NCBI GenBank assembly: GCA_002007465.1
Contig: LNAC01000102.1
Coordinates: forward strand, 2,380,469 to 2,444,468
Source of the DNA: Ailurus styani
Taxonomy: Eukaryota > Chordata > Mammalia > Carnivora > Ailuridae
DNA: 64,000 bases
Direction: 5' to 3'
Part shown: positions 48,513-60,499 of the stretch, piece after piece
Numbering within the stretch: position 1 is the first letter of the stretch
How the letters are laid out: every line of letters begins with the position of its first letter
Made by a program: the position numbers and the translations under genes
The notes under the pieces: generated by a model
Database searches by the model: none
The model's input: only the letters and a program-made list of their open reading frames with translations
Told to the model about the DNA's origin: nothing

Positions 48513-49844
48513 TATTTTTAATTTTTTGAGGACTCTCCACACTGTTTTCCAAAGTGGCTGCACCAACTTGCATTCCCACCAACAGTGAAAGAGGGTTCCC
48601 CTTTCTCCACTTCCTCTCCAACACTTGTTGTTTCCTGTCTTATTAATTTTACTCTTTCTAAGTGGTGTAAGGTGGTATCTCAATGTGGTTTTGATTTGAA
48701 TTTCTCTGATGGCTACTGATGATGAACATTTTTTTCATGTGTCTGTTAGCCATTAGTATGTCTTCTTTAGAGAAGTGTCTGTTCATCTCTTCTGCATGAA
48801 GTTTATAGGTTTCCATTTTTTGACATGATTATCTGTTTTTTGGGTGCTGAGTTTAAGTTCTTTATAGATCTTGAATCAGCCCCTTGTCTGTAGTGTCATT
48901 TTCGAATATTTCTTCCCATTTCGTGGGTTGCCTCTTTGTTTTGTTGACTGTTTCCTTTGTTGTGCAGAAGTTTTTTATCTTAATGAAGTCCCAGAAGTTC
49001 ATTTTCACTTTTGTTTCCTTTGCGGTAGGAGATGTGTCTTGAAAGAAGTTGCTGTGGCTGGTGTCGAAGAATTTACTGCCTATGTTCTCCTCTAGGATTT
49101 TGATAGATTCCTGCCTCAGGTTGAGGTCTTCCATCCATTTCGAGTTTATCTTTGTGTATGGTGTAAGAGAATGGTTGTTTCACTCTTCTATACATAGCTG
49201 TCCAATTTTCCCAGCACCATTTATTGAAGAGACTGTCTTTTTTCCACTGGATATTTTTTCCTACTTTGTCAAAGATTGTTTGACCATAGAGTTGAGGGTC
49301 CATATCTGGGCTCTCTACTTTGTTCCATTGGTCTATGTGTCTGTTTTTGTGCCAGTACCATGGTGTCTTGGTGATCACAGCTTTGTAGTAAAGCTTGAAA
49401 TCAGGTACCATGATGCTCCCAGCTTTGTTTTTGTTTTTCAACATTTCCTTAGCAATTCAGGGTCTTTTCTGGTTCCATACAAATTTTAGGTTTGTTCCAA
49501 CATTTTGAAAAATGCCAATAGAATTTTGATTGGGATTACTCTGAAAGTATAGATGGCTCTGGGCAGTATAGACATTTTAACAATGTTTATTCTTCTGATC
49601 CATGAGCATGGAATGCTTTTCCATCTTTTCGTGTCTTCAATTCCTTTCATGAGTGTTCTGTAGTTGCTCGAGTACAGATCCTTTACGTCTTTGGTTAGGT
49701 TTATTCCAAGGCATCTTATCATTCTTGATGCTATAGTAAATGGTATTGATTCTCTAATGTCCCTTTTTATATTTTCATTGGTAGCATATAAGAAAGCAAC
49801 TGATTTCTGTGCATTGATTTTGTATCCTGCCACATTACTGAATT

Positions 49845-49915
49845 GGCAGTAATTACTGAATTACTGTATGAGTTCGCAGTAATCAGTAATTACTGAATTA
49901 CTGAGTTCTAGTAGT
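49845..49915. repeat. Local ATTACTG microduplication in L1 ORF2
   Basis: The motif CAGTAATTACTGAATTACTG and its part-copies occur two to three times, where other L1 copies have a single TGAATT...GAGTTC stretch. The expansion shifts the reading frame. Confidence 0.85.
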
Positions 49916-52143
49916 TTGGGTGTGGAGTCTTTTGGGTTTTCCATATAAAGTATCATGTCATCTGCAAAGAGAGAGTGTTTGACTTCTTCTTTGCCAAGGA
50001 ATTCTTTGAATTCCTTTTATTTCTTTTTATTCTCTGATTGCTGTTGCTAGGACTTCTAGTACTATGTTGAACAACAGTGGTGAGAGTGGGCATCCTTGTC
50101 GTGTTCCTGATCTCAGTGGGAAGGCTGTTAGTTTTTCCCCATTGAGAATGATATTCAATGTGGGTTTTTCATAGATAGATTTTATGAAGTTGAGGAATGT
50201 TTCCTCTATCCCTATACTTTGAAGAGTTTTAATCATGAATGGATGCTGTATTTTGTCAAATGCTTTTTCTGCATCAATTGAGAGGACCATGTGGTTCTTC
50301 TCTCTTCGCTTATGGATTTGTTCTGTCACATTGATTGATTTGCAAATGTTGAACCATCCTTACAGCCCAGGAATAAATCCCACCTGGTCATGGTGGATAA
50401 TCTTTTTAATGTACTGTTGGATCCTATTAGCTAGGATCTTGTTGAGAATCTTGGTGTCCGTTTTCATCAGGTCTATTGGTCTGAAATTCTCCTTTTTGAT
50501 GGGGTCTTTGCCTGGTTTGGGGATCAAGGTAATGCTGGCTTCATAGAGAGAGTCTGGAAGTTTTCCTTCTGTTTCTGTTTTTTGAAAGAGCTTAAGAATA
50601 GGTATTATTTCTTCTTCAAATGTTTAGTAGACTTCCCCAGGGAATCCGTCAGGTCCTGGACTCTTGTATTTTGGGAAGTTTTTGATCACTGCTTTGATCT
50701 CATTACTAGATACTGGTCTATTCAGGTTGTCAATTTTTTCCTGTTTCAGTCTTGGAAGTTTATAGGTTTCCAGGAATATATCCATTTCTTCTAGGTTGCT
50801 TAATTTATTGGCATACAACTGTTGATAATAATTTCTGATGGTTGTTTCTATTCCCTTGATCTTAGTCATGATTCTCCCCTTTCATTCATAACTTTATTAA
50901 TTTGGGTCCTCTCTCTTTTCTTTTGGATTAGTTTGGCCAGTGGTTTATCGATCTTATTAATTCTTTCAAAGTACCAGCTTTTAGTTTCATTGATGTGTTT
51001 TACCGTACCTCTAGTTTCTAAATCATTGATCTCTGCTCTAATCTTAATTATTTCCCTTCTTGTGCATGGGGTTGGCTAAATCTGTTGCTGATCTTCCAGT
51101 TCTTTAAGATGTAAAGAAAGTTGATGTATTTGGGATTTTTCAGTTTTTTTGAGTGAGGCTTGGATGACTATGTATTTCCCCCTATGACCGCCTTTGCTAT
51201 ATCCCATAGGTTTTGGACCAATATGTCTTCATTCTCTTTGGTTTCCATGAATTGTTTAAGTTTTTCTTTGATTTCCTAGTTGATCCAAACATTCTTGAGC
51301 AGGATGGCCTTTAGTTTCCAAGTGTTTGAATTCCTTTCAAACTTTTTCTTGTGTTTGAGTTCCAGTTTCAAAGCATTGTGGTCTGAGAATATGTAGGGAA
51401 TGGTCTCAGTCTCTTGGTATTGGTGGAGCTCTGATTTGTGACCCAGTATGTGGTCTATTCTGGAGAAAGTTCCATGTGTTCTGGAGAAGAATGAGTATTT
51501 TGTTGTTTTAGGGTGAAGTGTTCTGTATATATCTGAAGTCCATCTGGTACAATGTGTCATTCAAAGTTCTTGTTTCTTTGTTGATTTTCTGCTTAGATGA
51601 TCTGTCTATTGCCGAGAGTGGCATGTTAAGATCCCCTACAATTAATGTATTCATATCAAAATGACTTTTTATTTTGATTAACAGTTGGTTTATGTAGTTG
51701 GCTGTTCCCATGTTGGGGGTATAAATATTTACAATTGTTAGATCTTCTTGGTGGATAGACTCTTTAAGAATGATGCAGTGTCCTTCTGTGTCTTTGACTA
51801 CAGTCTTTAGCTTAAAATCTAATTTATCTGATATGAGAATCGCTACCCCAGGTTTCTTTTGAGGCCCTTTGGGATGAAAGATGGTTCTCCATCCCTTCAC
51901 TTTCAGTCTGGATGTATCTTTAGGTTCAAAATGTGTCTCTTTTAGACAGCATATGGACGGGTCCTGTCATTTTATCCAGTCTGCAACCCTGTGCCGTGTT
52001 ATGGGAGAATTTAGGTCATTCATGTTTAGAGTGATTATTGAAAGATAAGTTTTTATTGACATCATGTTGCCTGTGAGGTCCTTGTTTCTATAGATTGTCT
52101 CTGTAAATTTCTGTTCTATGTCACTCTTGAGTTCTTTTTTCTT

Positions 52144-52987
52144 TTATAGAATCCCCCTTAATATTTCTTGTAGTGTCAGCTTGGTGGTCACATCATCTTT
52201 TAAAACTTGCCAGTCTTGGAAGCTCTTTATCTCTCCATCCGCTCTGAATGTCAGCCTTGCTGGATAAAGTATTCTTGGCTGCATGTGCTTCTCATCTAGG
52301 GCCCTGAATATGTCTTGCCAGACCTTTCTGGCTTGCCAGGTTGCTGTGGAGAGATCTGACATTATTTTGATGGTCCTTCCTCTGTATATAAAGAATCTCT
52401 TCCCTCTGGCTGTCCTTAAGACATGCTCTCTGAATTGATGACTTGTGAATTTCACAATTAAGTGTCTGGAGATCTTCGTAGACTCGTTGATCTTGGAAGG
52501 TGTCCTCTCTAATCTAGGACACGAACACTTTGTTCAACTATATCTTCTAGTCTTCTCTCTCTCTCCAGACACTCAGGGATCCCAATAATTCTGACATCGG
52601 AATGTTTCATGGCGTCATTTATTTCCCTAGTTCTGTTTTCATGGCTACTAAGTTGTTCCAGGCCTCCTCCAGATCCTTCTTTTCTATCAGTTTGTCTTCT
52701 AGATCACTAATTCAATCTTCTGCCCCCTTTAACCTCACTGTTAGAGTATTTAGATTAGATTGGATTTCATTGATAGCATTTTTAAGTTCTGCCAGATCAC
52801 TTCTCACTTCCACCCTTAGAGATTCCATGTTGCCACTAATGGTCTTCTCCAACCTAGCCATTGTTTAGATAATTGTTACTGTGAATTCCATTTCCAACTT
52901 ATTGTTTATGTCCATATTCAAGAGTTCTGTGGCAGAGTTCACAGTCTCTGAATTTTTCCTCTGTTGGGTGTTCCTCCTCCTAGTCAT
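52144..52987 (-). pseudogene. L1 ORF1 (RNA-binding protein), broken
   Basis: ORF1p is the L1 RNA chaperone: an N-terminal coiled coil, an RRM and a C-terminal domain, forming trimers on L1 RNA. On the minus strand the start is MTRRRNTQQRKNSETVNSAT (Met at 52985-52987), as in carnivore L1s, and the frame stops early after about 40 residues. The 103-codon frame 52144-52455 holds the RRM end and C-terminal domain (HVLRTARGKRFFIYRGRTIK, then RILYPARLTFRADGEIKSF). About 281 codons overall. Purine/pyrimidine-rich heptads between the two frames fit the coiled coil. ORF2 follows after about 80 bp. Stops and frameshifts make it a pseudogene. Confidence 0.9.
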
Positions 52988-53084
52988 TTTGGTGAGAGGT
53001 GGTTGAAGGGATGTATAGCCAAATGTATCAACCACGATCCAGTCAAGGTGCACCCTGGAAAGTTTTGGAGCAATCAGAAGTCAC

Positions 53085-53310
53085 CAGCAAAAAGAAAGAA
53101 AAAGGAAAAAAGAGAAAAAGAGGGGAAAAAAAAGAAAAAAAAAAACCAGCCAAATTAAGCCCCAAAAGTAAGATTTATAAGGTACATAAACAAAAATGAA
53201 CAAACAAAATGAGCAACAAAAGTTAAAAAAAAGAAAAATCCAGCCAATGAACACCAAGATTTATATAGTACAAAAACAAAAACAAATATACAGAAACACT
53301 GACAGAAGAA
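53085..53310. repeat. A-rich tandem repeat at the 5' UTR/ORF1 boundary of the L1
   Basis: Two units of about 90-110 bp, each with an A/G-rich run, then CCAGCCAA, then AAGATTTATA.GGTAC/TAGTAC and ACAAAAACAAA. Poly-purine run of about 60 bases at 53085-53145. Confidence 0.75.
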
Positions 53311-53729
53311 TAAAATGGGAAGGTGGTTATAAACTCTTGATGTGGGCAAGAACGGTTATTTCAGTTCTTCCTGGGTGTATCTTGTTATCTTTGCTAAAGG
53401 ACTCAACTTTCACGAGATACAGGGAAATTAAAACTGGTTTATATATAAGGGTAGTATTGAATAGGGAAAAAGGCTTACCTTCAAGCTTATATCTATATAT
53501 ATTTTAAAAAAAAACAGGTATATGTATGAAAAAGTTCAAGTTAAAAACTTATTATGTAATATGTTGTATTAAACATCTAGTTGTAATGGTAAGTAGGTTA
53601 AAAAATAAGAATAATCATGAGAATGAATTAAAAAAATAAGTTATATCTATGAAATATACAGGTTTGGGGGCAATACCTGGAGCTTAATATATTATTTTCC
53701 CCTGATGTTGGGGTTCTACAGTTTTTGGT

Positions 53730-53918
53730 TTTTTTAAAGATCTTACTTATTTATTTGACAGAGAGAGATTACAAGTAGGCAGAGAGGCAGGCAGAGAGAG
53801 GAGGAAGCAGGCTCCCTGCTGAGCAGGGAGCCTGATGCGGGACTCAATCCCAGGACCCTGAGATCATGACCTGAGTCGAAGGCAGAGGCTTTAACCCACT
53901 GAGCCACCCAGGCACCCT
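53730..53918 (-). mobile_element. CAN-SINE, antisense, in L1 5' UTR
   Basis: TTTTTTAAAGATCTTACTTA start, GATCATGACCTGAGTCGAAG core, GAGCCACCCAGGCACCC end. TSD unclear. Confidence 0.94.
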
Positions 53919-54979
53919 GTGGTTGTTGTCCTCTTGTTCTTTTGGGCTTGTCTTCTGGGGGAGGGGCCTGCTGCCTTGTTTTTCAGTAAGTCTAGCTTGG
54001 GCTGAGTGCCTTGCCCCATATCAAGGGGCTGGGCTCTGTGGAAACCAGTTTTTCAGGCTTTTGTTCTCTGGAGGTTTTTGTTCTTTGGTGGCTTTTGGGG
54101 GCTTTTTGGAGGGTTAGTGCAAAGTAAACTGTCTGTACCCAGATCTCCACCTCAGAGAGAAGCCTCAGTCTGCTCCCTTCTGGATGGTCCAGAACACACA
54201 GACTCCCCCTCTGCAAACTCCGGTGAACACCACAACCTCCCATAGGTGGTGTGCACTCCCAGCTAACATCTCAGTGGTGGTCCGAGGCCCTGCTTGTCTA
54301 TGCACCCCCATGCCACTAAAACCACAGGCAATACTGGTTCCAACGAGACCAATCCCAGCAGCTGCTATTGCTGGGACTGCTGTCTGGAGTCCACGCCCAT
54401 GCCAGGTGCACTCAGACACGTCGGCAGTGCAGGTCACGGAAGGCTTTGAGCACAGGGGCCACCGGCAGGAGCCTGCCCCTGGATCTCTCAGGCACAGGTG
54501 GATGTGCACGTAGCCCCAGCGGTGGTGCAAGCAGCAGAAAGCCACAGGCTCAGGGATCACCAACTGGAGCCCCTGCCAGGCTCTCTCAGGCATGGGTGGG
54601 CCCCAGATGTGACTGCCCTGGGATTGTGGGCTTAGGTCCATGCCTGTGGCTGCCCAATTCCACCAACTGCCCCGAAAGACTCTTTGTTCTTTTTGAGTGC
54701 TTTTAATCAGACTCCAAGTTAATGGTGGTCCCCAAGCAGACACTTTCGTATTGGGGTATTACTATCCAATGGGTCACTTCTGGTGGCTCCCTCCCCCTTC
54801 TGTTTATCCTCCGATATTAGTCCAAGCGCTCCCACTCCACTGTACCTCTCCACTGATTATCTCCTGCCCCCGTAGAGATCCAGAAGTGTATAATCTTAAA
54901 TTTCAGGCTGATTTCATGGGTGTTCAGAGTGCTCTGGTAGATATTTAGCTCACTTCAACCAGTTGAAACAGGGTCTCCT

Positions 54980-55007
54980 ACTTCTGCGCCATCTTGCCCC
55001 TCCTCCT
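54980..55007 (-). promoter_or_regulatory. L1 5' end with YY1-like motif
   Basis: The first bases of the element on the minus strand carry CAAGATGGC (rc of 54988-54996). In human L1 a YY1 site of this sequence at the 5' end directs accurate transcription start. The function here is inferred from that. Confidence 0.6.
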
Positions 55008-57360
55008 GTAGTATTTGAATTTTTGTCAGACCTATTTCACATAGCATAATGCCCTCTACATCTATCCATGTAGTTGCAAAATGGCAAGATTTCATTCTTT
55101 TATGGCTAATATTCCATTTTACACGTAGGTTGTTCTGATTCTTGGCTATTATAAATAATGCTGTGATGAACATAGGGGTGCATATATCTTTTCAAATTAG
55201 TCTTTCCATCTTCAGATGAATACTCAGAAATGGTACTGTTGAACAATACACTAGTTCTATTTTTAATTTTTTAGGAACCCCACATACTGTTTTCCATACT
55301 GGCTACACCAAGGTAACATTCCCACCAACGGTGCATGAAGTCTGCCTTTTCTCCACATGCTTGCCAATATTTGCTATTTCTTAACTTTTTGATGATAGCC
55401 ATTCTGATAGGTGTAGTGATATCTCTGTGGTTTTGATCTGAACTTCCCTAATGATTACTCATTTCATCATCTTTCCACATGCCTGTTGACCATCTATCTG
55501 TATTTCTTTTTTGGAGAAATGTCTGTTCAGATCCTCTACCCATTTTATAGCACTTTTTTTTTTTTGATATTCAGTTGCAAAAGTTCTTTGTATACTTTGC
55601 ATTATCAACCCCTTACTGAATGTATCATTTGCAAATATCTTCTCCTCTTTATTAAGTTACCTTTTTGTTTCATTTTGTTGATAGCTTCCTTTTATGTGCA
55701 AAAGTTTTTTAGTTTGCTGTAGTCCTATTTTAAAATTTCTGTTTTTGTTATCCTTGCCTAAAGAGATAGATCCAAAACAGTATTGCTAAGATTGATGTCG
55801 AAAAAAAAAAAACTTACTGCCTGTGTTTTTTTTCTAGAAGTTTTATGGTTTTAGGTCTTATATTTAAGTCCTTAAGACAATTTGAGTTTATTTTTGTGGT
55901 GTAAGAAAGTGGTCTAGTTCCTTCTTTTGGAAGTAGCTGTCCACAATTTTCCCAGCACCATTAACTGAATAGACTGCATTTTCTCCAATGTATAGTCTTA
56001 CCTTCTTTATCATAGATTTATTGATTATATAAGCTTGGGTGTATTTCTGGGCTCTCTCTTCTGCTCCATTAAACTGTTTGTTGGTTTTTAGATGAGTACC
56101 ATAGTGTACTGATTATGGCTTTGTGGTACAGTATGAAATCTGGGAGTGTGATACCTCCAACTTTGTTCTTTCTCAAGATTGCTTTGGCTATTCAGGGTCT
56201 TTTATGGTTCCACACATACTTTAAGATTATTTATTCTATCTGTAAAAAATGTCACTGGTATTTTAATATGGATTGCAGAGGCTCTTCAGATTGCTTCAGT
56301 AGTATGGATATTTTAACAATATTCTTCCAACCCATGAGCACAGTATATCTTTCCATTTATTTGTGTAGTATTCAGTTCTTTTCAATAATATCATCGTTTT
56401 CAGAATACAGGTCTATCACCTCCTTAGTTTAATTATTCCTCGGTATTTTATTCTTTTTGATGAAACTGTTAATAGGGTTGTATTCTTAATTTCTCTTTCT
56501 GGTTGTTTGTCATTAGGGTACAGAAACAGGTTTCTGTATATTAATATTTTATCCTGCAACTGTACTGAATTCATTTATTAGTTCTAATATGTTTTGATGG
56601 AGCCCTAGGGTTTTCTATGAGTAGTAACATGTCATCAACAAAGACTGACAGTTTTAGTTCTTCCTTTCCCATTTCAATGTTTTATATTTCTTTTTCCTGC
56701 CTACTTTCCTGTGGCTACAAATGCCAATGCTATGTTGAATGAAAGTGGAGAGAATGGGCATCCCTGTCTTGTTCCTGATCTTAGAAAAAAAAAATCCTTC
56801 CATTTTTCACTGTTAAGTATGATGTTAGCTGTGGAATTGTCATATATGCCCTTTATTATGATGAGGTCTGTTCTGCTATAAACACTTTGTTGAGAGTTTC
56901 ATCATAGTTGGATGTTAAATTTTGTCACTTTTTCTGCATCTACAGAAGTATGACTTTAACTCTTTGTTAATGTGCTATATCACTTCAAATGATTTGCAAA
57001 TGTTAAGCTATCCTTGGATCCCTGAAATAAATTTAATAATATCATGGAGTACGATCCTTTCAATGTATTGTTAAATGCAGTTTGCTAATATTTTGTTGAG
57101 GAGCTTTGCATCTATGCTCATCAGGGAAATCAGCCTGTAATTTTCTTTTTTCATAGTGTCCTTGTCTGGTTTTGGTATGAAGGCAATGTTGGCCTCACAA
57201 ATGACTGTAAAATTGTTCCATCCTCCTCAACTTTAAAAAATAGTTTGAGGAAAATACGTATTAACTATTCTTTAAATGTTTGGTAGAGTTCACCTGTGAA
57301 GCCATCCTGTCCTGGATTTCTTTTCACGGGAGTTCTTTGAGTACTGATTCAGTATCTTTT
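55008..57360 (-). mobile_element. Second-layer L1, right part (ORF2), antisense
   Basis: Continues the 47325-47750 element at the same L1 position: GCATAATGCCCTCTACATCT (55044), then ORF2 antisense (CCAGCACCATTAACTGAATA, 55952; CCTTTCAATGTATTG, 57055). The reverse transcriptase motif reads FVDD (rc of 56631-56642). It ends in the RT domain near 57360, where another L1 3' end starts. No frame over 110 codons. Confidence 0.88.
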
Positions 57361-58012
57361 CTTTTTCTTGAAGTATAATTGATATATTTATATCAGTATA
57401 ACTAATATTAGTTATATTAGTTTCAGGTACAACATAGCGATTTGACAGTTCTATACATTAACCTATGCTCACCATGATGTGTAGCTGCTGTCACCATACA
57501 ATATTATTACACTATTATTGTCCAAGGAATCAATATTATTGTCTATAATCTCCACACTGTACTTTTCATTCCAGTGGTTTATTTATTTTATAACTGGAAT
57601 TTTGTGCTCTTAATCCCCTTCATTTATTTTTCCCAATTCCCCGCCCCACACACACACACACAAATCCCTCCACTCGGGCAACAAGCAGTTGTTCTCTATA
57701 TTTATAAATATTTTTGGTTTTGGTGGTTTATTAGTTTGCTTATTCTTTTGCTTTAGATTCCACATATAAGTGAAGTTGTATGGTATTTGTCTTTCTCTGT
57801 CTTATTTAACTTAGCACAATATCCTCTAAGTCCATCCATTTTGTCACAAATAGAAAGATCTCATTCGTTTTTATGGCTCAGTTATATATATATATTGTGT
57901 ATATATACCACATCTTGTTTATCCATTCATTTATCAATGGACCTTTAGGTTGCTTCCATATATTCGCTACTATAACTAATGCTGCAGTAAACTCAAGGGG
58001 GCACATGTCTTT
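57361..58012 (-). mobile_element. L1 3' end, antisense, third layer
   Basis: TTGAAGTATAATTGATATAT marks an L1 3' terminus (57369), then CCACATATAAGTGAAGTTGT (57759) and ATGCTGCAGTAAACTCAAGG (57981). It contains (CA)n at 57643-57661 and (TA)n at 57882-57910. It stops at 58012 where another L1 begins. Confidence 0.82.
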
Positions 58013-58341
58013 TTGTTTTCTAATTTTTAATTTAAATTCCAGTTAGCTAACATATATTGTAGTATTAGTTTCTGGTGTACAGTATAATGATTCAACACTT
58101 CCATACAGCACCTCCATACAACATGATGTGTTTGATCATCACAACAAATACACTCCTTAATTCCCATCCCCTTTTAACCCATCCCCCTATGCACCTCCCC
58201 TCTGGTAACCATCAGTTTGTTCTCTATAGTTAAGAGCAGAGGGGGAAAAAAAGAGATAACACATGTCCTTTATCCATTCATCAGTTGATGGGTGGATAGT
58301 TGGGCTGTTTCCATGATCTGTCTATTGTAGAAAATGCTGCT

Positions 58342-58551
58342 GGGGCGCCTGGGTGGCTCAGTCATTAAGCATCTGCCTTTGGCTCAGGTCATGATCCCAG
58401 GGTCCTGGGATTGAACCCTGCATAGCATCGAGCTTCCCACTCCGCAGGAAGCCTGCTTCTCTCTCTCTCTCTCTCACTCCCCGTGCTTGTGTTCCCTCTC
58501 TCGCTGTGTCTTTCTCTGTCAAATAAATAAAATCTTTAAAAAAAATAAAAA
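58342..58551 (+). mobile_element. CAN-SINE, sense, in L1
   Basis: GGGGCGCCTGGGTGGCTCAG head, TTGTGTTCCCTCTCTCGCTG tail variant, A tail. TSD AGAAAATGCTGCT perfect (58329-58341 and 58552-58564). Confidence 0.96.
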
Positions 58552-58938
58552 AGAAAATGCTGCTATAAACACTGGGGTACATGTATCTCTTTGAAATAGT
58601 ATTTTTGTAATTACTGGGGAAATATCTTGAAGGTTGTAGGGTGGTTTTAGTTGTAAATTTTTGAGGAACCTCTATACCGTTTTCCACAGTGGCTGTACCA
58701 GTTTGCATTCGCATCAACCATGCACAAGGGTTCCCCTTTCTCCACATCCTGGCCAGCACCTATTGTTTCTTGGGTTGTTGATATTAGCCATTCTCACAGG
58801 TGTGAGGCAATATCTCATTATAGTTTTCATCTGTATTTCCTAATGATCATTGATGTTGAGCATCTTTTCATGTGTCTGGTGGCCATCTGTATGTCTTTTT
58901 TGGTAAAACGTCTATTCATGTCTTCTGCCCATTTTTAA

Positions 58939-59121
58939 AAAAGATTTTATTTATTTATTTGACAGAGACACAGTGAGAGAGGGAACACAAGTAGGGGGAG
59001 AGGGAGAAGCAGGCTTCCTGATGAGCAGGGAGCCCCATGCACGGCTCCATCCCAGGAACCTGCGATCATGACCTGACCTGAAGGCAGATGTTTAATGACT
59101 GAGCCACCTGGGTGCCGCCCC
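58939..59121 (-). mobile_element. CAN-SINE, antisense, in L1
   Basis: AAGATTTTATTTATTTATTT start, GATCATGACCTGACCTGAAG core, GAGCCACCTGGGTGCCGCC end. TSD CTTCTGCCCATTTTTAA and CTTCTGCCCATTTTTTAA (58922 and 59122). Confidence 0.95.
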
Positions 59122-60499
59122 CTTCTGCCCATTTTTTAACTTAAAGTTCTTCATATATTTTTGGATACTAACCCTTTATCAGATATGTCACTTACAAATG
59201 TATTCTCCCATTCTATAGGTTGCCTTACAGCTTTGTGGTTTATTTCCTTTGTTCTGCAGAAGCTTTTTATTTTGATGGAGTCCTAATATTTTTGCTTTTG
59301 TTTGCCTTGTCTTGGGAGACATACCTGGAAAGAAGTTGCTACAGTCGATGTCAAAGAGTTTACTACCTGTATTCTCGTCTAGGATTTTAAGGGTTTCCTG
59401 TCTCACAATCAGCTCTTTAATCCACTTTCAGTTTATTTTTGTGTATGGTGTAAGAAAGTGGTCCAGTTTTGCACGTTGCTGTCAAGTTCTCCCAGCGCCA
59501 TTTGACAAAGAGATTGTCTTTTTCCCATTGGATATTCTTTCCTGCTTTGTCGAATATTAATTGATCATACAGTTATGGGTTCATTTCTGGGTTTTCTATT
59601 CTGTTCCACTGGTCTGTGTGTCTATTTTTGTGCCAATACCATCTGTTTTTGATCACTACAGCTTTGTAATATAACTTGAAGTCCAGAATTATGATGCCTC
59701 CAGCTTTTTCTTTTTCAAGGTGGTTTTGGCTATTGGGGGTCTTTTGTGGTTCCATACAAATTTTGGGATTGTTTGTTCTAGTTCTGTGAAAAATGCTGGT
59801 GGTATTTTGATAGGGACTGCATTAAATGTGTAGATTGCTTTGGGAAATATAGACATTTTAACATTTTTTTCTTCCAATCCATGAGCGTGGAATGTTTTTC
59901 TATCTCTTCGTGTCATCTTCAGTTTCTTTCATCAGTGTTTTATAGTTTTCAGAGTATAGGTCTTTTACCACTTTGGTTAGGTTTAATCCTTGGTATCATT
60001 GCTTTTGGTACACTTGTAAATAGGATTGATTCCTTAATTTCTCTTTCTGCTGGTTCATTTTGTATCCTGCAACTTAACTGCATTTGTTTACCAGTTCTAG
60101 AGGATTTTTTTTTTTTTTGGTGTAGTTAAGGTTTTCTGTACAGAGTATTATGTCATCTGCAAATAGTGAAAGTCTGACTTCCTCCTTGCTGATTTGGATG
60201 CCTGTTTATGTTGTTTGATTGCTGTGGCTAGGACTTTAGCACTATGTTAAATAACAGTGGTGAAAGGAAACATCCTTGTCTTGTTCTTAACCATAGAGGA
60301 AAAGCTCTCAGTTTTTCCCCACTGAGGATGATAATACCTTGGGTTTTTTTCATATGGCCTTAATGATGTTGAGGTATGTTCTCTCTAAGCCTAATCATTG
60401 AGGGTTTTTATCATGAATGGATGTTATGCTTTGTCAAATATTTTTTCTGCATCTATTGAAATGATCATGCTTTTACCATTCTTTTATTAATGTGGTTAT

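Larger units (their letters stand above)
47992..52065 (-). pseudogene. L1 ORF2 (endonuclease/reverse transcriptase), broken
   Basis: ORF2p nicks target DNA and reverse-transcribes L1 RNA at the nick. On the minus strand: endonuclease start with ITLNMNDLNSPIKRHRV (about 52040), catalytic-Glu region LKETHF, VGDLNMPLSAIDRSSKQK, and SDHNALKLE (51.4 kb); reverse transcriptase with [17 protein letters not shown] and [20 protein letters not shown] (50.0-50.3 kb) and FADD (rc of 49957-49968); C-terminal YLGIN-type and [16 protein letters not shown] blocks; Cys-rich [18 protein letters not shown] near 48.6 kb; end NYHMVSLICGA and stop at about 47992. About 1,290 codons without the nested SINE, close to the usual 1,275. 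Broken by a stop after ADWIK, several frameshifts and the SINE at 48331-48512. Confidence 0.93.
47751..55007 (-). mobile_element. Near full-length carnivore L1, antisense, with TSD
   Basis: Minus strand from 55007: 5' UTR starting AGGAGGAGGGGCAAGATGGC, ORF1 from the Met at 52987, ORF2 from about 52065 to about 47992, and a 3' UTR with T-rich tail at 47751. The TSD GTAGTATTTGTATTTTT (47734-47750) and GTAGTATTTGAATTTTT (55008-55024) has one mismatch. Length is 7.26 kb, about 6.87 kb without nested CAN-SINEs (48331-48512 and 53730-53918), which is full length for a carnivore L1. Stops and frameshifts break both ORFs, so it cannot move itself. It is the least decayed L1 in the window. Confidence 0.94.

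Noticed and set aside
52964..53199. Lys-rich frames that could be read as nuclear-localisation-like peptides
   Set aside because: They come from the A/G-rich tandem tract in the L1 5' UTR.
54200..54650. GC-richer segment as a CpG island or host promoter
   Set aside because: It is inside the L1 5' UTR and CpG density is low; any promoter activity would be that of the L1.
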